Assembly: GCA_045577075.1 (NCBI GenBank)
Contig: JAZNHR010000058.1
Span: forward strand, 1 to 16,808
Length of the DNA: 16,808 nt
DNA from: SIG447 sp045577075
GTDB taxonomy: Bacteria; Bacillota; Clostridia; UMGS1883; UMGS1540
Direction: 5' to 3'
Part shown: piece by piece, positions 1 to 8,090 of the stretch
How positions within the stretch are numbered: position 1 is the stretch's first letter
Layout of the letters: each line of letters begins with the position of its first letter
Notes under the pieces: model-generated
Database searches by the model: none
Told to the model about the DNA's origin: nothing
Seen by the model: the letters and a program-made list of their open reading frames with translations, nothing else
Translations under genes and position numbers: made by a program

Positions 1-2271
1 AAGCAAGGCAAACAGACAGCCTTGCAGGACGACGCGCACGCCGAGTCCACCGGCGAAAATGCCTTCATTCTTGGGCTTCGGTTTCTTTTCCATCACATCC
101 GCTTCCACCGCTTCCATGCCGAGGGCGATTGCCGGAAAGCTATCGGTGACAAGGTTTATCCAGAGAAGCTGCATGGAAAGGAGGGGCGTTTTATGCCAAA
201 GAAGCATGGCGATAAACACGGTGAGCACTTCGCCGATATTGGTGCCAAGAAGGGAGCCCACAACCTTTTTAATGTTTGCGTAAATGCCGCGGCCTTCTCG
301 AACGGCTTCCACAATCGTGGCGAAGTTATCATCGGTAAGGGTCATATCTGCGGCACCCTTGGCAACATCGGTACCCGTAATGCCCATGGCGCAGCCGATA
401 TCGGCGGCTTTAAGGGCAGGGGCGTCATTTACCCCGTCCCCCGTCATGGAAACGACCTGGCCTTTGCGCTGCCACGCTTTGACAATGCGGATTTTATTTT
501 CGGGAGATACACGGGCATAAACGGAAATGGATTCGATAGAGGCATCGAGCTCGGAATCCGTCATATCATCAAGCGCGGCGCCTGTAATTGCCCTGTCCCC
601 ATCCTCTAAAATGCCAAGCTCACGGGCAATGGCAGAGGCGGTGACAACATGATCCCCCGTAATCATAATGGGCTTAATGCCAGCACGCCGGCAAACGGCA
701 ACGGCGGCTTTGGCTTCGGGACGAGGAGGGTCAATCATGCCCACAAGCCCCATAAAGGTAAGTTCATTCTCTAAAGTTTCCGAGGTTAGATTTGCAGGAA
801 TTTCCTGGATTTCTTTATAGCCTACGGCAAGGACGCGGAGGGCATCCTCACTCATCGTATTCGTCCATTCTCTCGCCTTTTCGATATCGCCTTTTATGCA
901 GCGCTTTGCCATGACATCAAAGGCACCTTTCACAATTACAACGAGTCTGCCGTCAATGCGATTTATTGTGCTCATGAGCTTTCTGTCCGAATCAAACGGA
1001 ATGGACGCAAGGCGTGGACACTCTGTATTCAGTTTATCTTTGGGCATCCCGTTTTGGTGTGCCGCATATACGATTGCGGTTTCCGTAGGGTCACCGAAAT
1101 GCTGTACGGATTCACCGTCAATCACAACAGACCCGTCACAGCAAAGGGTGCCAAACCAAAGGAGTTTTTTCACTGCATCAGAATTTTCTGTGCCGATTTC
1201 TTCAGGGCTTTCAGTCCCATCCACATATGCCTTTGTAAGCGTCATTCTGTTTTGGGTCAGCGTCCCCGTTTTATCGGAGCAAATAATGGACGCGGAGCCT
1301 AAGGTTTCTACCGCAGGCAAACGGCGAATCAAAGCATTTCGCTTCACCATGCGTTGCACGCCGATGGAAAGAACAATCGTAACAATTGCCGGAAGGCCTT
1401 CCGGAATTGCCGATACCGCGAGGGATACAGCCGTCATAAAAATTTCCATGACGGGAATACCATTTATCACACCGACAATAAAGATAATGGCGCAGGCAGC
1501 AAGAGCTACGATGCCGAGATATTTCCCAAGCTGGGCAAGCTTTTTCTGCAGGGGCGTTTGTCCTTCTTCTTCCGCATCGAGAAGGTTTGCAATTTTGCCC
1601 ATCTCCGTATCCATCCCCGTTGCGGTAACGACAGCTGCCGCAGTGCCGTATGTTACGCTACAGCCGGAAAATACCATATTGGCTCTGTCCCCTAAGGGTG
1701 CATTTTCCCCGATTTCCGCTTCGGCGTCTTTTTCAGAGGGAACAGATTCCCCGGTAAGTGCGGATTCCTCGCTTTTGAGGCTCGCGCTTTGGAGAAGACG
1801 TGCGTCTGCCGGAATAAAGTCCCCGGCTTCAAGGTGAATAATATCACCGGGAACAAGGTCAGCAGCGTCCACCATTTGCTCTACGCCGTCACGCACCACT
1901 CTTGCATGGGGAGCAGACAGATTTTTCAGTGCATCCAGTGCCTTTTCTGCCTTACTCTCCTGCATGACACCGAGGACGGCGTTTAAGACAACAATAAACA
2001 GAATCAGCACCGGCTCAAAAAATTCGCTCGGATTCTTCTCAACACAAGCGATTACAAAGGAAATCGCTGCAGCTGCAATTAGAATCAAAATCATAACGTC
2101 TTTGAACTGTTCCAAAAACCGCTGCAGTGTCGTTTTCTTTTTCTTTTCCCGAAGCTTATTCGCCCCGTATTTTTCCTTTCTCGCGGTGACTTCGTCACCG
2201 GAAAGTCCCCTTGTCGCATCCGTGCCGAGCGCTTTTAGTACGCTCTCTTTTGCGTCGCTGTAAAATGCCAA
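1..2271 (-). CDS. P-type Ca2+-transporting ATPase (partial, C-terminus beyond left edge)
   Basis: ATP-driven pump exporting Ca2+ from the cytoplasm (type IIA, PMR1/SERCA/LMCA1-like). 757 codons are visible, reading off the left edge; family members are near 870-900 residues, so roughly the last membrane helices are missing. Seen: actuator motif TGES (E175), phosphorylation motif DKTGT (D333), nucleotide-domain KGA (K448) and hinge TGDGVND (D612, D616). M1 is near residues 60-76 and M2 near 85-103. Ca2+-ligand residues match SERCA: PEGLP in M4 (E291), NIGE in M5 (N678, E681) and NLVTD in M6 (N706, T709, D710), which argues for calcium rather than Na+/K+ or heavy metals. The start is TTG at 2271, chosen because AGGAGGG (2285-2279) lies 7 nt upstream and no ATG fits. 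Divergent from the glycosyltransferase operon. Large plus-strand ORFs over it are antisense shadows. Confidence 0.95.
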   Translation of the reverse strand, partial: MAFYSDAKESVLKALGTDATRGLSGDEVTARKEKYGANKLREKKKKTTLQRFLEQFKDVMILILIAAAAISFVIACVEKNPSEFFEPVLILFIVVLNAVLGVMQESKAEKALDALKNLSAPHARVVRDGVEQMVDAADLVPGDIIHLEAGDFIPADARLLQSASLKSEESALTGESVPSEKDAEAEIGENAPLGDRANMVFSGCSVTYGTAAAVVTATGMDTEMGKIANLLDAEEEGQTPLQKKLAQLGKYLGIVALAACAIIFIVGVINGIPVMEIFMTAVSLAVSAIPEGLPAIVTIVLSIGVQRMVKRNALIRRLPAVETLGSASIICSDKTGTLTQNRMTLTKAYVDGTESPEEIGTENSDAVKKLLWFGTLCCDGSVVIDGESVQHFGDPTETAIVYAAHQNGMPKDKLNTECPRLASIPFDSDRKLMSTINRIDGRLVVIVKGAFDVMAKRCIKGDIEKAREWTNTMSEDALRVLAVGYKEIQEIPANLTSETLENELTFMGLVGMIDPPRPEAKAAVAVCRRAGIKPIMITGDHVVTASAIARELGILEDGDRAITGAALDDMTDSELDASIESISVYARVSPENKIRIVKAWQRKGQVVSMTGDGVNDAPALKAADIGCAMGITGTDVAKGAADMTLTDDNFATIVEAVREGRGIYANIKKVVGSLLGTNIGEVLTVFIAMLLWHKTPLLSMQLLWINLVTDSFPAIALGMEAVEADVMEKKPKPKNEGIFAGGLGVRVVLQGCLFALL

Positions 2272-2301
2272 CGTGCGTCCCTCCTAAAGATCATTTTATT
2301 C

Positions 2302-2310
2302 ATTATAACA
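2302..2310 (-). promoter_or_regulatory. Extended -10 promoter of the Ca2+ ATPase gene
   Basis: Reading leftward the sequence is TGTTATAAT, a perfect -10 hexamer (2307-2302) with the TG of an extended -10. No good -35 is seen at 16-18 bp; that place is a T7A7 tract. Predicted start is near 2295, giving a leader of about 24 nt before the TTG start. Inferred from sequence only. Confidence 0.55.
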
Positions 2311-2365
2311 CATTTTTTTAAAAAAACATCCATTTTTTGAAAAATTTAAAAATTATTCACAAAAA

Positions 2366-2376
2366 TATGGTATACT
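2366..2376 (+). promoter_or_regulatory. Extended -10 promoter of the glycosyltransferase operon
   Basis: ATGGTATACT carries TATACT (2371-2376) with an upstream TGG. There is no recognisable -35. Transcription would begin near 2383, right at the AGGAGG ribosome binding site (2383-2388), leaving a leader of only about 13 nt before the ATG at 2396. The 15-mer AAAATATGGTATACT is also present upstream of htpG. Confidence 0.5.
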
Positions 2377-2395
2377 GTTTATAGGAGGACAAGAT

Positions 2396-5365
2396 ATGCT
2401 ATATACCGTTCTTTCTCTATATGGTTATTTAATTCTATTTCTTCTTGGGTATTACTATGTCTTTTCAAAGGCAGAAACCCTTCTCCCCTGCCCTTCTCGA
2501 AAGGGCTTATGGATAGTGCCCTGTCTCTTGGGGCTATGTATCCGCCTTGTATTAGCAGCTTATACCGAAGGGTATTCTACGGACATAAGCTGTTGGCAGT
2601 TTTGGTCCTCTAGAATGGCAGAGGTAGGGCCATGGGGCTTTTATTCCGATACGTATTTTTGCGATTATCCCCCGGGGTATCTCTACATTTTGTGGCCTTT
2701 AGGGCTTCTTCTTAAAGCTTTACCTGCCGCCATGGAGGGGCTGCTTTTAAAACTGCCTGCCATATTATTTGACACGCTTCTTTGCGGTCTTCTGTATAAA
2801 AAGGCACAGGAAATGACGCAAAATACTCGTCTTGCTTTTGTGATTTCTCTTTTCTATGCCCTGTGCCCTGCGGTCATCATAAATTCTGCCGTTTGGGGAC
2901 AGGTAGACGCGGTGTTTACGTTTTTTCTCGTTCTTTCTCTTCTGGATTTAGTGGCGGAAAAGTATCCGCGAAGTGCCGTTTTCTTTGCCATTTCTGTGGC
3001 GATTAAGCCCCAGGCGCTTTTGCTTTCGCCCATTTTCTTACTGACGATTTGGCAAAAGCGGACAATGCCCGGTTTTTCCAGACAACTGGGGCTTTCTGTG
3101 CTGTCCTTTCTGGGTACGTTTCTCCTTTTGGTTTTACCGTTTACTATTGGAAGGTCACCCCTATATATTATGGAGCTTTATATAAAGACCCTTTCCTCGT
3201 ATCCCTATGCGTCTTTAAACGCCTTTAATCTTTTTACGCTACTTGGTGCAAACGGCGTTTCCACTTCGGCAATTTTTTGCGGTTTCCCCTACGCCGTTTG
3301 GGGCACAATTGGCATTGTGATTGCCATTAGCCTTAGTGGGTACGTTTTTTATAAGGGTAAGGACAATTCCCGTTTTTTCTACGCCGCCGCCCTTCTCATC
3401 TGCGGCATATTTATGCTTGGCGTTAAAATGCACGAGCGGTATCTCTTTCCCACTATCGCCTTCTTATTTTTTGCCTATGTATATCGGCGAGACAAGCGAA
3501 TCATTGCCCTTGGGGGCGGCTTATCTCTACTGCATTTTATAAATGTTGCGTATATATTCATTTTAAGCCGCGCAGGCACATTTTATGCCCTCTCGCCCGA
3601 CGGCGTAGCTTCCCTTCTCTCCGCCTTGCATCTTCTGGCTTACGTCTACATGGTATACCTAGGGCTTTCTCTCTACGCCGGACTTCCCAAGCCTTCGTTT
3701 TTACGGGAAGAAAAGAGTGCACATCTTTCAAAACGCGACAAATGGATTGTCCTTTCCGTCACCATCTTATACGCCTTGCTTGCCTTTTCGAATCTTGGAA
3801 ACACAGCGGCACCGGAAACTGCCGCACCCCTTGTTTCCCTTGCAGATTTCGGTGAAAAACGCGCCATTTCGTCCGCTTCCGTATATAAAGGCATTGGGGA
3901 TTGCAGAATTTCTTTTTCCTTTTCCAATGACGGGGAAACGTTTGGCTCACCTATTATCTTTGACGGCTCACCCTGCTTTAAGTGGGAAAACTATTTCTTT
4001 ACGGTCGAAGCACGGTATGCCCGCGTACAGCTTACCGGCAAAGCGGACGCTGTATATGAGGCCGCCTTCTGGGACGAAAACGGAGCAATGATTCCCCTTT
4101 CTTCGGAAAGCGCACTTTTTGACGAACAGCACCTTGCCGAAAAAGAAAATCTATATCAAAACAGTACGTACTTTGACGAAATATACCACGCGCGCTCGGC
4201 GTACGAGCACATCGAATACATTCCCCATTACGAAACGACCCATCCGCCCCTAGGGAAGCTGATTATCGGGCTTGGGATTCGCCTATTTGGCATGCATCCC
4301 TTTGGCTGGCGATTTATGGGGACGCTGTTTGGCGTTTTGATGCTGCCCCTAATGTATATTTTCGCAAAGCGGCTTTTTAAAAGCACGTTTTTATCTACCG
4401 CCGCCATGCTCCTCATGACCTTTGATTTTATGCATTTTTCTCAAACACGCATGGCAACCATTGACTCCTATCCCGTTTTCTTTATTCTTTGCATGTACTT
4501 CTTTATGTACCTTTTTTACGAGAAAGCGGAGACCCTTCCATTAAATAAAGTTCTTTTATATCTAGGACTTTCCGGCGTTTCCTTCGGTCTTGCCATCGCC
4601 TCAAAATGGATTGGATTTTACGGCGGTGCAGGGCTTGCACTCCTGTTTTTCCCGGCGCTTTTCCGCCGCGTCAAACAAAAAAATATGAAAGAATTGTTAA
4701 TTTGTTTGCCTTGCATCTTGTTTTTTGTTGTAATTCCGTTTATAATATATTATATAAGCTATATTCCCATTCACGTAGCTGACGGTGCAGAAAACTACTG
4801 GCAGAATTTCTGGAACTATCAAAAGCACATGTTTTCATACCATAAGAATTTAGAGGCAGACCATCCCTTTGGCTCCATGTGGTATACCTGGCCCATTGTA
4901 GGTCGCCCCATTTGGTACTATGGGAATCCCGCCCTGCGGGACAAAGGTCTTGTTTCCAGCATTGTAGGCATGGGCAATCCCCTTATCTGGTGGGCAAGCG
5001 CTGCTGCCATGCTCTTTATACTGGGTGCAGCAGTTTATGGAATGTTTCGCAAAAAGCATGACAGGCGTCCCCTGTTTTTAGGGCTCAGCTTTCTTTCCCA
5101 GCTTGTGCCGTGGATGTTTGTGACCAGAGTGGTGTTTATTTATCACTATTTTGCAAGCCTTCCCTTTGCAATTTTGGGGCTTGTGTACGGGTTTGAAAAG
5201 CTATGTGAGAACTACGTTTTTGGGAAACGTGCGGTTTGTATTTTCCTTACCCTTTGCGCCCTTTTATTCCTCGCGTTTTACCCTGTTCTTTCCGGCGCTG
5301 CGGTGCCGAGAAACTATGTGCTTTCGTGCCTTACATGGTTTGAAAGCTGGATTTTAGGATATTAA
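2396..5365 (+). CDS. Two-module GT-C glycosyltransferase (GT39/PMT-like), membrane-embedded
   Basis: Likely uses a polyprenyl-phosphate sugar donor on the outer face of the membrane; the acceptor (protein, glycan or lipid) is not readable. The 989 residues look like two GT-C modules. The N-terminal half (about 1-450) is polytopic, with an acidic first-loop motif (D63 in STDISCW), YPPGY (91-95) and AVWGQVDA. A soluble beta-rich stretch (about 465-590) separates the halves and may be an extracytoplasmic discoidin-like domain. The C-terminal half carries the PMT signature YFDEIYHARSAYEH (D594, E595) and THPPLGK (H616, P617, P618), followed by many hydrophobic helices. AGGAGG at 2383-2388 sets the start. 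The GT2 gene begins 18 bp downstream, so the two are probably cotranscribed. Family assignment is firm; substrate is unknown. Confidence 0.88.
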   Translation: MLYTVLSLYGYLILFLLGYYYVFSKAETLLPCPSRKGLWIVPCLLGLCIRLVLAAYTEGYSTDISCWQFWSSRMAEVGPWGFYSDTYFCDYPPGYLYILWPLGLLLKALPAAMEGLLLKLPAILFDTLLCGLLYKKAQEMTQNTRLAFVISLFYALCPAVIINSAVWGQVDAVFTFFLVLSLLDLVAEKYPRSAVFFAISVAIKPQALLLSPIFLLTIWQKRTMPGFSRQLGLSVLSFLGTFLLLVLPFTIGRSPLYIMELYIKTLSSYPYASLNAFNLFTLLGANGVSTSAIFCGFPYAVWGTIGIVIAISLSGYVFYKGKDNSRFFYAAALLICGIFMLGVKMHERYLFPTIAFLFFAYVYRRDKRIIALGGGLSLLHFINVAYIFILSRAGTFYALSPDGVASLLSALHLLAYVYMVYLGLSLYAGLPKPSFLREEKSAHLSKRDKWIVLSVTILYALLAFSNLGNTAAPETAAPLVSLADFGEKRAISSASVYKGIGDCRISFSFSNDGETFGSPIIFDGSPCFKWENYFFTVEARYARVQLTGKADAVYEAAFWDENGAMIPLSSESALFDEQHLAEKENLYQNSTYFDEIYHARSAYEHIEYIPHYETTHPPLGKLIIGLGIRLFGMHPFGWRFMGTLFGVLMLPLMYIFAKRLFKSTFLSTAAMLLMTFDFMHFSQTRMATIDSYPVFFILCMYFFMYLFYEKAETLPLNKVLLYLGLSGVSFGLAIASKWIGFYGGAGLALLFFPALFRRVKQKNMKELLICLPCILFFVVIPFIIYYISYIPIHVADGAENYWQNFWNYQKHMFSYHKNLEADHPFGSMWYTWPIVGRPIWYYGNPALRDKGLVSSIVGMGNPLIWWASAAAMLFILGAAVYGMFRKKHDRRPLFLGLSFLSQLVPWMFVTRVVFIYHYFASLPFAILGLVYGFEKLCENYVFGKRAVCIFLTLCALLFLAFYPVLSGAAVPRNYVLSCLTWFESWILGY

Positions 5366-5383
5366 CAAGCGAAAGGAAACCAT

Positions 5384-6322
5384 ATGATTTCTGTTATTGT
5401 TCCTTTATACAATGAAGAAGAAGTAATATTAGAAAGCTATAAGCGTCTTTCCGGCGTGATGCAAGGCATTGGAGAAGCGTATGAGCTTGTTTTTATTAAC
5501 GACGGCAGTCGGGACAAAACTGCACTTTTGGCGGCAGAGCTTGTTAAAAAGGACAAGTGCGTGCGCCTGATTTCCTTTTCCCGAAACTTCGGCCATCAAA
5601 TTGCCATCACCGCCGGCATGGACTATGCGAAGGGTGACGCGGTTGTCATTATTGACGCGGACCTACAGGACCCGCCCGAGGTCATTCCCCAAATGGTGGA
5701 AAAGTGGAAGGAAGGCTACCATGTAGTATATGGCAAACGCATCAAGCGTCACGGCGAAACGGTGTTTAAGAAATTTACCGCTAAAGTCTTTTACCGCTTT
5801 TTACGGCGCATGACGGAAGTGAATATTCCGACGGACACAGGCGATTTTCGCCTCATGGACAGAAAAGTATGTGATGCGATGAAAAAGCTTGGAGAGAGAA
5901 ACCGATATGTACGCGGCCTTGTCAGCTGGGTCGGCTTTAAGCAGTATGCGCTGGAGTATGTCCGGGATGAACGCTTTGCAGGGGAAACAAAATACCCCCT
6001 TAAAAAAATGCTGCGCCTTGCGACCGACGGTATTACGTCCTTCTCCTACAAGCCCTTAAAGCTTGCTACCTTTACCGGATTTCTCCTTTCAGGGCTGAGC
6101 TTTTTATACCTTTTAATCGTGCTTTGCCAAAAGCTTTTGGGTGTTCCAACTGCATGGGGCTGGGCATCGCTACTCGCGGTACAGCTTTTCTTTAATGGTG
6201 TGGTACTGATTATCCTCGGTATCATTGGCAGCTATATTGGCAGAATTTACGAGGAATGCAAAGGTAGACCTTTATATATCGTGCAGGAAACACTTGGCTT
6301 TGACAAATCGGAAAACGAATAG
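5384..6322 (+). CDS. Family 2 glycosyltransferase, GtrB/DPM1-like polyprenyl-phosphate glycosyltransferase
   Basis: Transfers a sugar from a nucleotide donor to undecaprenyl (polyprenyl) phosphate on the cytoplasmic face, making the lipid-linked donor used by GT-C enzymes. The 312 residues begin with the GT-A fold ISVIVPLYNEEE, then INDGS (D40) and the metal-binding DAD (D91-D93) in IDADLQDPPE. TDTGDFRLMDR follows, as usual in this subfamily. Two transmembrane helices occupy about 230-260 and 265-295, typical of GtrB/YkcC-type enzymes. Ribosome binding site GAAAGGA precedes the ATG. It lies 18 bp behind the GT-C gene, which strongly suggests a donor-maker and donor-user pair. The sugar (mannose, glucose, other) cannot be read from the sequence. 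Confidence 0.9.
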   Translation: MISVIVPLYNEEEVILESYKRLSGVMQGIGEAYELVFINDGSRDKTALLAAELVKKDKCVRLISFSRNFGHQIAITAGMDYAKGDAVVIIDADLQDPPEVIPQMVEKWKEGYHVVYGKRIKRHGETVFKKFTAKVFYRFLRRMTEVNIPTDTGDFRLMDRKVCDAMKKLGERNRYVRGLVSWVGFKQYALEYVRDERFAGETKYPLKKMLRLATDGITSFSYKPLKLATFTGFLLSGLSFLYLLIVLCQKLLGVPTAWGWASLLAVQLFFNGVVLIILGIIGSYIGRIYEECKGRPLYIVQETLGFDKSENE

Positions 6323-6340
6323 ACATACTTTAATTTCTCT

Positions 6341-6354
6341 GCGGGGCGGCCCGC
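6341..6354 (+). other. Small GC-rich hairpin between GT2 gene and hpf
   Basis: GCGGG (6341-6345), loop GCGG, CCCGC (6350-6354). No T-run follows, so it is not a clear intrinsic terminator. It could protect the GT transcript end or partly separate hpf from the operon. Confidence 0.35.
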
Positions 6355-6381
6355 TATCAATACATAAAAAGGAGTGATTGT

Positions 6382-6906
6382 ATGAAGATTATCATCACGG
6401 GGAGAAAAATTGACATTAGTGCAGGTATACGCAGTTTTACAGAAAAGAAACTGCAAAAGCTCGACAAGTTCTTTGATGAACAGGCCGAAGCGCAGGTCAC
6501 GTTATCTGTAGAAAAAGACCGGCAAACTGCGGAGCTTACCATCTACTTTGGCGGCTTTGTGTACCGCGCCGAGGACACTTCGGAAGATATGTATGCCTCC
6601 ATTGACCGTGCGATTGATTTAATAGAGCGTCAAATCCGCAAAAACAAAACACGGCTGGAGAAAAAGCTGCGCGGTGGTGCATTTGACGTACCTGCCCAGG
6701 ATGCCCAGGATACGGAGGAAAAAGAATTTAAAATTGTGAAAAGCAAAAAGCATGCCTTAAAGCCCATGAGCCCCGAAGAAGCAATTTTGCAAATGAATCT
6801 TTTGGGACACGAATTCTTCGTCTTTCACAATGATGAGACGGACAAAATTGATATTGTTTACAAAAGAAAAGACGGCAACTATGGCCTTATAGAGGCCGAA
6901 GCATAA
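6382..6906 (+). CDS. hpf: Ribosome hibernation promoting factor, long form
   Basis: Binds the 30S subunit near the decoding centre in stationary phase or stress and, in the long form, dimerises 70S ribosomes into 100S particles. The 174 residues match long HPF: an S30AE/RaiA N-terminal domain (about 1-100, beginning MKIIITGRKIDIS and containing IDRAIDLIERQIRKNK), a variable linker (about 101-118) and the C-terminal dimerisation domain (about 119-174, with SPEEAILQMNLLGHEFFVFHN within it). GGAG ahead of the ATG sets the start. It lies 59 bp after the GT2 gene and is closed by a hairpin terminator, so it may be monocistronic or the end of the operon. No defects seen. Confidence 0.95.
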   Translation: MKIIITGRKIDISAGIRSFTEKKLQKLDKFFDEQAEAQVTLSVEKDRQTAELTIYFGGFVYRAEDTSEDMYASIDRAIDLIERQIRKNKTRLEKKLRGGAFDVPAQDAQDTEEKEFKIVKSKKHALKPMSPEEAILQMNLLGHEFFVFHNDETDKIDIVYKRKDGNYGLIEAEA

Positions 6907-6943
6907 AAAAGCGGCGGAGCAGTTTGCTCCGCCTTACGCTTTT
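6906..6943 (+). terminator. Rho-independent terminator after hpf
   Basis: Perfect 9-bp stem GGCGGAGCA (6913-6921) / TGCTCCGCC (6925-6933) with loop GTT. It is flanked by AAAAGCG and CGCTTTT, which extend the stem past a 3-nt bulge and supply the T-run. Confidence 0.75.
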
Positions 6944-6949
6944 ACCCTA

Positions 6950-6979
6950 TACATATTTTTTTCGCCTTTGGATATACTT
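6950..6979 (+). promoter_or_regulatory. Candidate sigma-G (forespore) promoter of the spore protein gene
   Basis: TACATA (6950-6955) fits the sigma-G -35 TGMATA at 5 of 6 positions. TATACTT (6973-6979) fits CATWMTA at 5 of 7, with a 17-bp spacer. Predicted start is near 6986, about 11 nt before the ATG. Its position in front of an SASP gene supports it; the match alone is modest. Confidence 0.45.
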
Positions 6980-6996
6980 AAACCGAGGTGAAAGAA

Positions 6997-7224
6997 ATGT
7001 CGAAAAATTACAGAAAGTCCAGGCTTTTAGTACCCGAAGCTTACGATGGCATGACCCGTTTTAAGCTGGAAGTCGCTGAAGAAATCGGCAGACTGCAGTT
7101 TTGCAAGGAAAATAACGACCATTATAAGGGCGACCTCTCTGCCCGACAAAACGGCAGCGAAGGCGGTCCCATCGGCGGCGAAATGGTACGGCGCATGATA
7201 ATGAATTATGAAAAACAACTTTAA
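6997..7224 (+). CDS. Alpha/beta-type small acid-soluble spore protein (SASP)
   Basis: DNA-binding protein of the dormant spore core that protects DNA and is degraded by GPR protease at germination. 75 residues. Family hallmarks seen: LLVPEAYDGMTRFKLEVAEEIG (residues 10-31, split here as LLVPEAYDGM and TRFKLEVAEEIG; the E-V-A context resembles the GPR cleavage site) and the C-terminal block ARQNGSEGGPIGGEMVRRMI (49-68). The start is ATG 6997, because GAGGTG (6985-6990) sits 6 nt upstream; a GTG start at 6988 would consume that site. Odd points are a longer central linker (about 32-48) than usual and a cysteine (C36), which this family normally lacks. Its end overlaps the next gene by 17 bp. 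It shows that the organism descends from spore formers. Confidence 0.9.
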   Translation: MSKNYRKSRLLVPEAYDGMTRFKLEVAEEIGRLQFCKENNDHYKGDLSARQNGSEGGPIGGEMVRRMIMNYEKQL

Positions 7225-8017
7225 ACCCCAGGTCCTCGCATTTATAAAATCGCTAGGAATCCCCCTCGCCGGCATAGCGGGCGACGGGGCTACATACACA
7301 AAAATCGTATGCTTATTCCCCTATTATACCGGTCAAAAAAATAAGGGAAATCTTTCCATGTATGCACATGGCATGGACTATCACACCATTATTGAGGGGT
7401 ATCTTGCGAAAATTGCCGTTTTTATAAAAGAACACTTCCCTGCCGCTTCTACAAAAATACATGTGGACAAAGGTGAAGGAGACGATAAAAATGCCGCCTA
7501 TATGGCAGGGCTTGGTTTTTATGGAAAAAACAGTCTGATTATAAATGAAACCTATGGCAGCTTTGTGTTTATCGGGTATGTGGAAACCGACCTTATGCTT
7601 CCACCGGATGCCCCTTTAGATAGACAATGTATCGGTTGCGGTAAGTGCATAGAGGCTTGCCCCGGCGGCGCAATACAAAACGGAAAAATTGACGAGAGCC
7701 GTTGTGCTTCCGCCATTACCCAAAAGAAGGGAACGCTTTCTAAAGAAGAGGAACAAATTCTTAGAAAAAGCGGCCTTATCTGGGGCTGTGACACGTGCCA
7801 AACGGTTTGCCCCCATAACGCGACGGTGCCGGTAACACCCATGGCGGACTTTTGCCAAGCGCCTATCTATTCCCTTTCCCCACTTGCCATGTCCAACAAA
7901 GAATTTCTCGCCTTCTACGGCGACCGTGCATTTTCCTGGCGCGGCAAGGCGGTTTTAAATCGAAATTTGGAAGTACTTTCCTTGCATGATTTAAAGTCTG
8001 AAGGTCATACTAGTTAG
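7208..8017 (+). CDS. queG: Epoxyqueuosine reductase QueG-like, short form with two [4Fe-4S] clusters
   Basis: Cobalamin-dependent iron-sulfur enzyme of the QueG family; the characterised members reduce epoxyqueuosine to queuosine in tRNA, the last step of queuosine synthesis. In 269 residues I see the cobalamin-region motif YAHGMDYH (52-59), HVDKG (D87, likely the catalytic Asp) and GLGFYGKNSLI. Eight cluster cysteines are present: C141, C144, C147, C151 (CIGCGKCIEACP), C166, and C194, C197, C201 (CDTCQTVCPHN). It lacks the C-terminal HEAT-repeat domain of longer homologues, as many clostridial forms do. ATG 7208 is the only start possible (TGA just upstream in frame). No Shine-Dalgarno is obvious, and it overlaps the spore gene by 17 bp, suggesting translational coupling. 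The exact substrate is inferred from family. Confidence 0.85.
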   Translation: MKNNFKPQVLAFIKSLGIPLAGIAGDGATYTKIVCLFPYYTGQKNKGNLSMYAHGMDYHTIIEGYLAKIAVFIKEHFPAASTKIHVDKGEGDDKNAAYMAGLGFYGKNSLIINETYGSFVFIGYVETDLMLPPDAPLDRQCIGCGKCIEACPGGAIQNGKIDESRCASAITQKKGTLSKEEEQILRKSGLIWGCDTCQTVCPHNATVPVTPMADFCQAPIYSLSPLAMSNKEFLAFYGDRAFSWRGKAVLNRNLEVLSLHDLKSEGHTS

Positions 8018-8018
8018 C

Positions 8019-8064
8019 GTAAGGTGTACGTTTTTCCGGCCGGCCGGAAAAGCATATAGCTTAC
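8019..8064 (+). repeat. 46-bp dyad centred on a perfect 20-bp palindrome
   Basis: The core is a perfect 20-bp palindrome (8032-8051): TTTT, CCGG three times, AAAA. The symmetry continues outward to GTAAG (8019-8023) and CTTAC (8060-8064) with only two mismatches and two G-U pairs per 23-nt arm. It begins one base after the queG stop and ends 26 bp before the CBS gene. A-run rather than T-run follows on the plus strand, so it is not a standard rightward terminator. Confidence 0.8.
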
Positions 8065-8090
8065 ACATTCTCCCCGAGGAGCAGATATAG

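Noticed and set aside
896..1837. Long plus-strand open frame (313 codons) and other plus-strand frames between 22 and 2263
   Set aside because: They are antisense to the P-type ATPase, whose motifs occupy the minus strand throughout; the products are low-quality sequences without ribosome binding sites.
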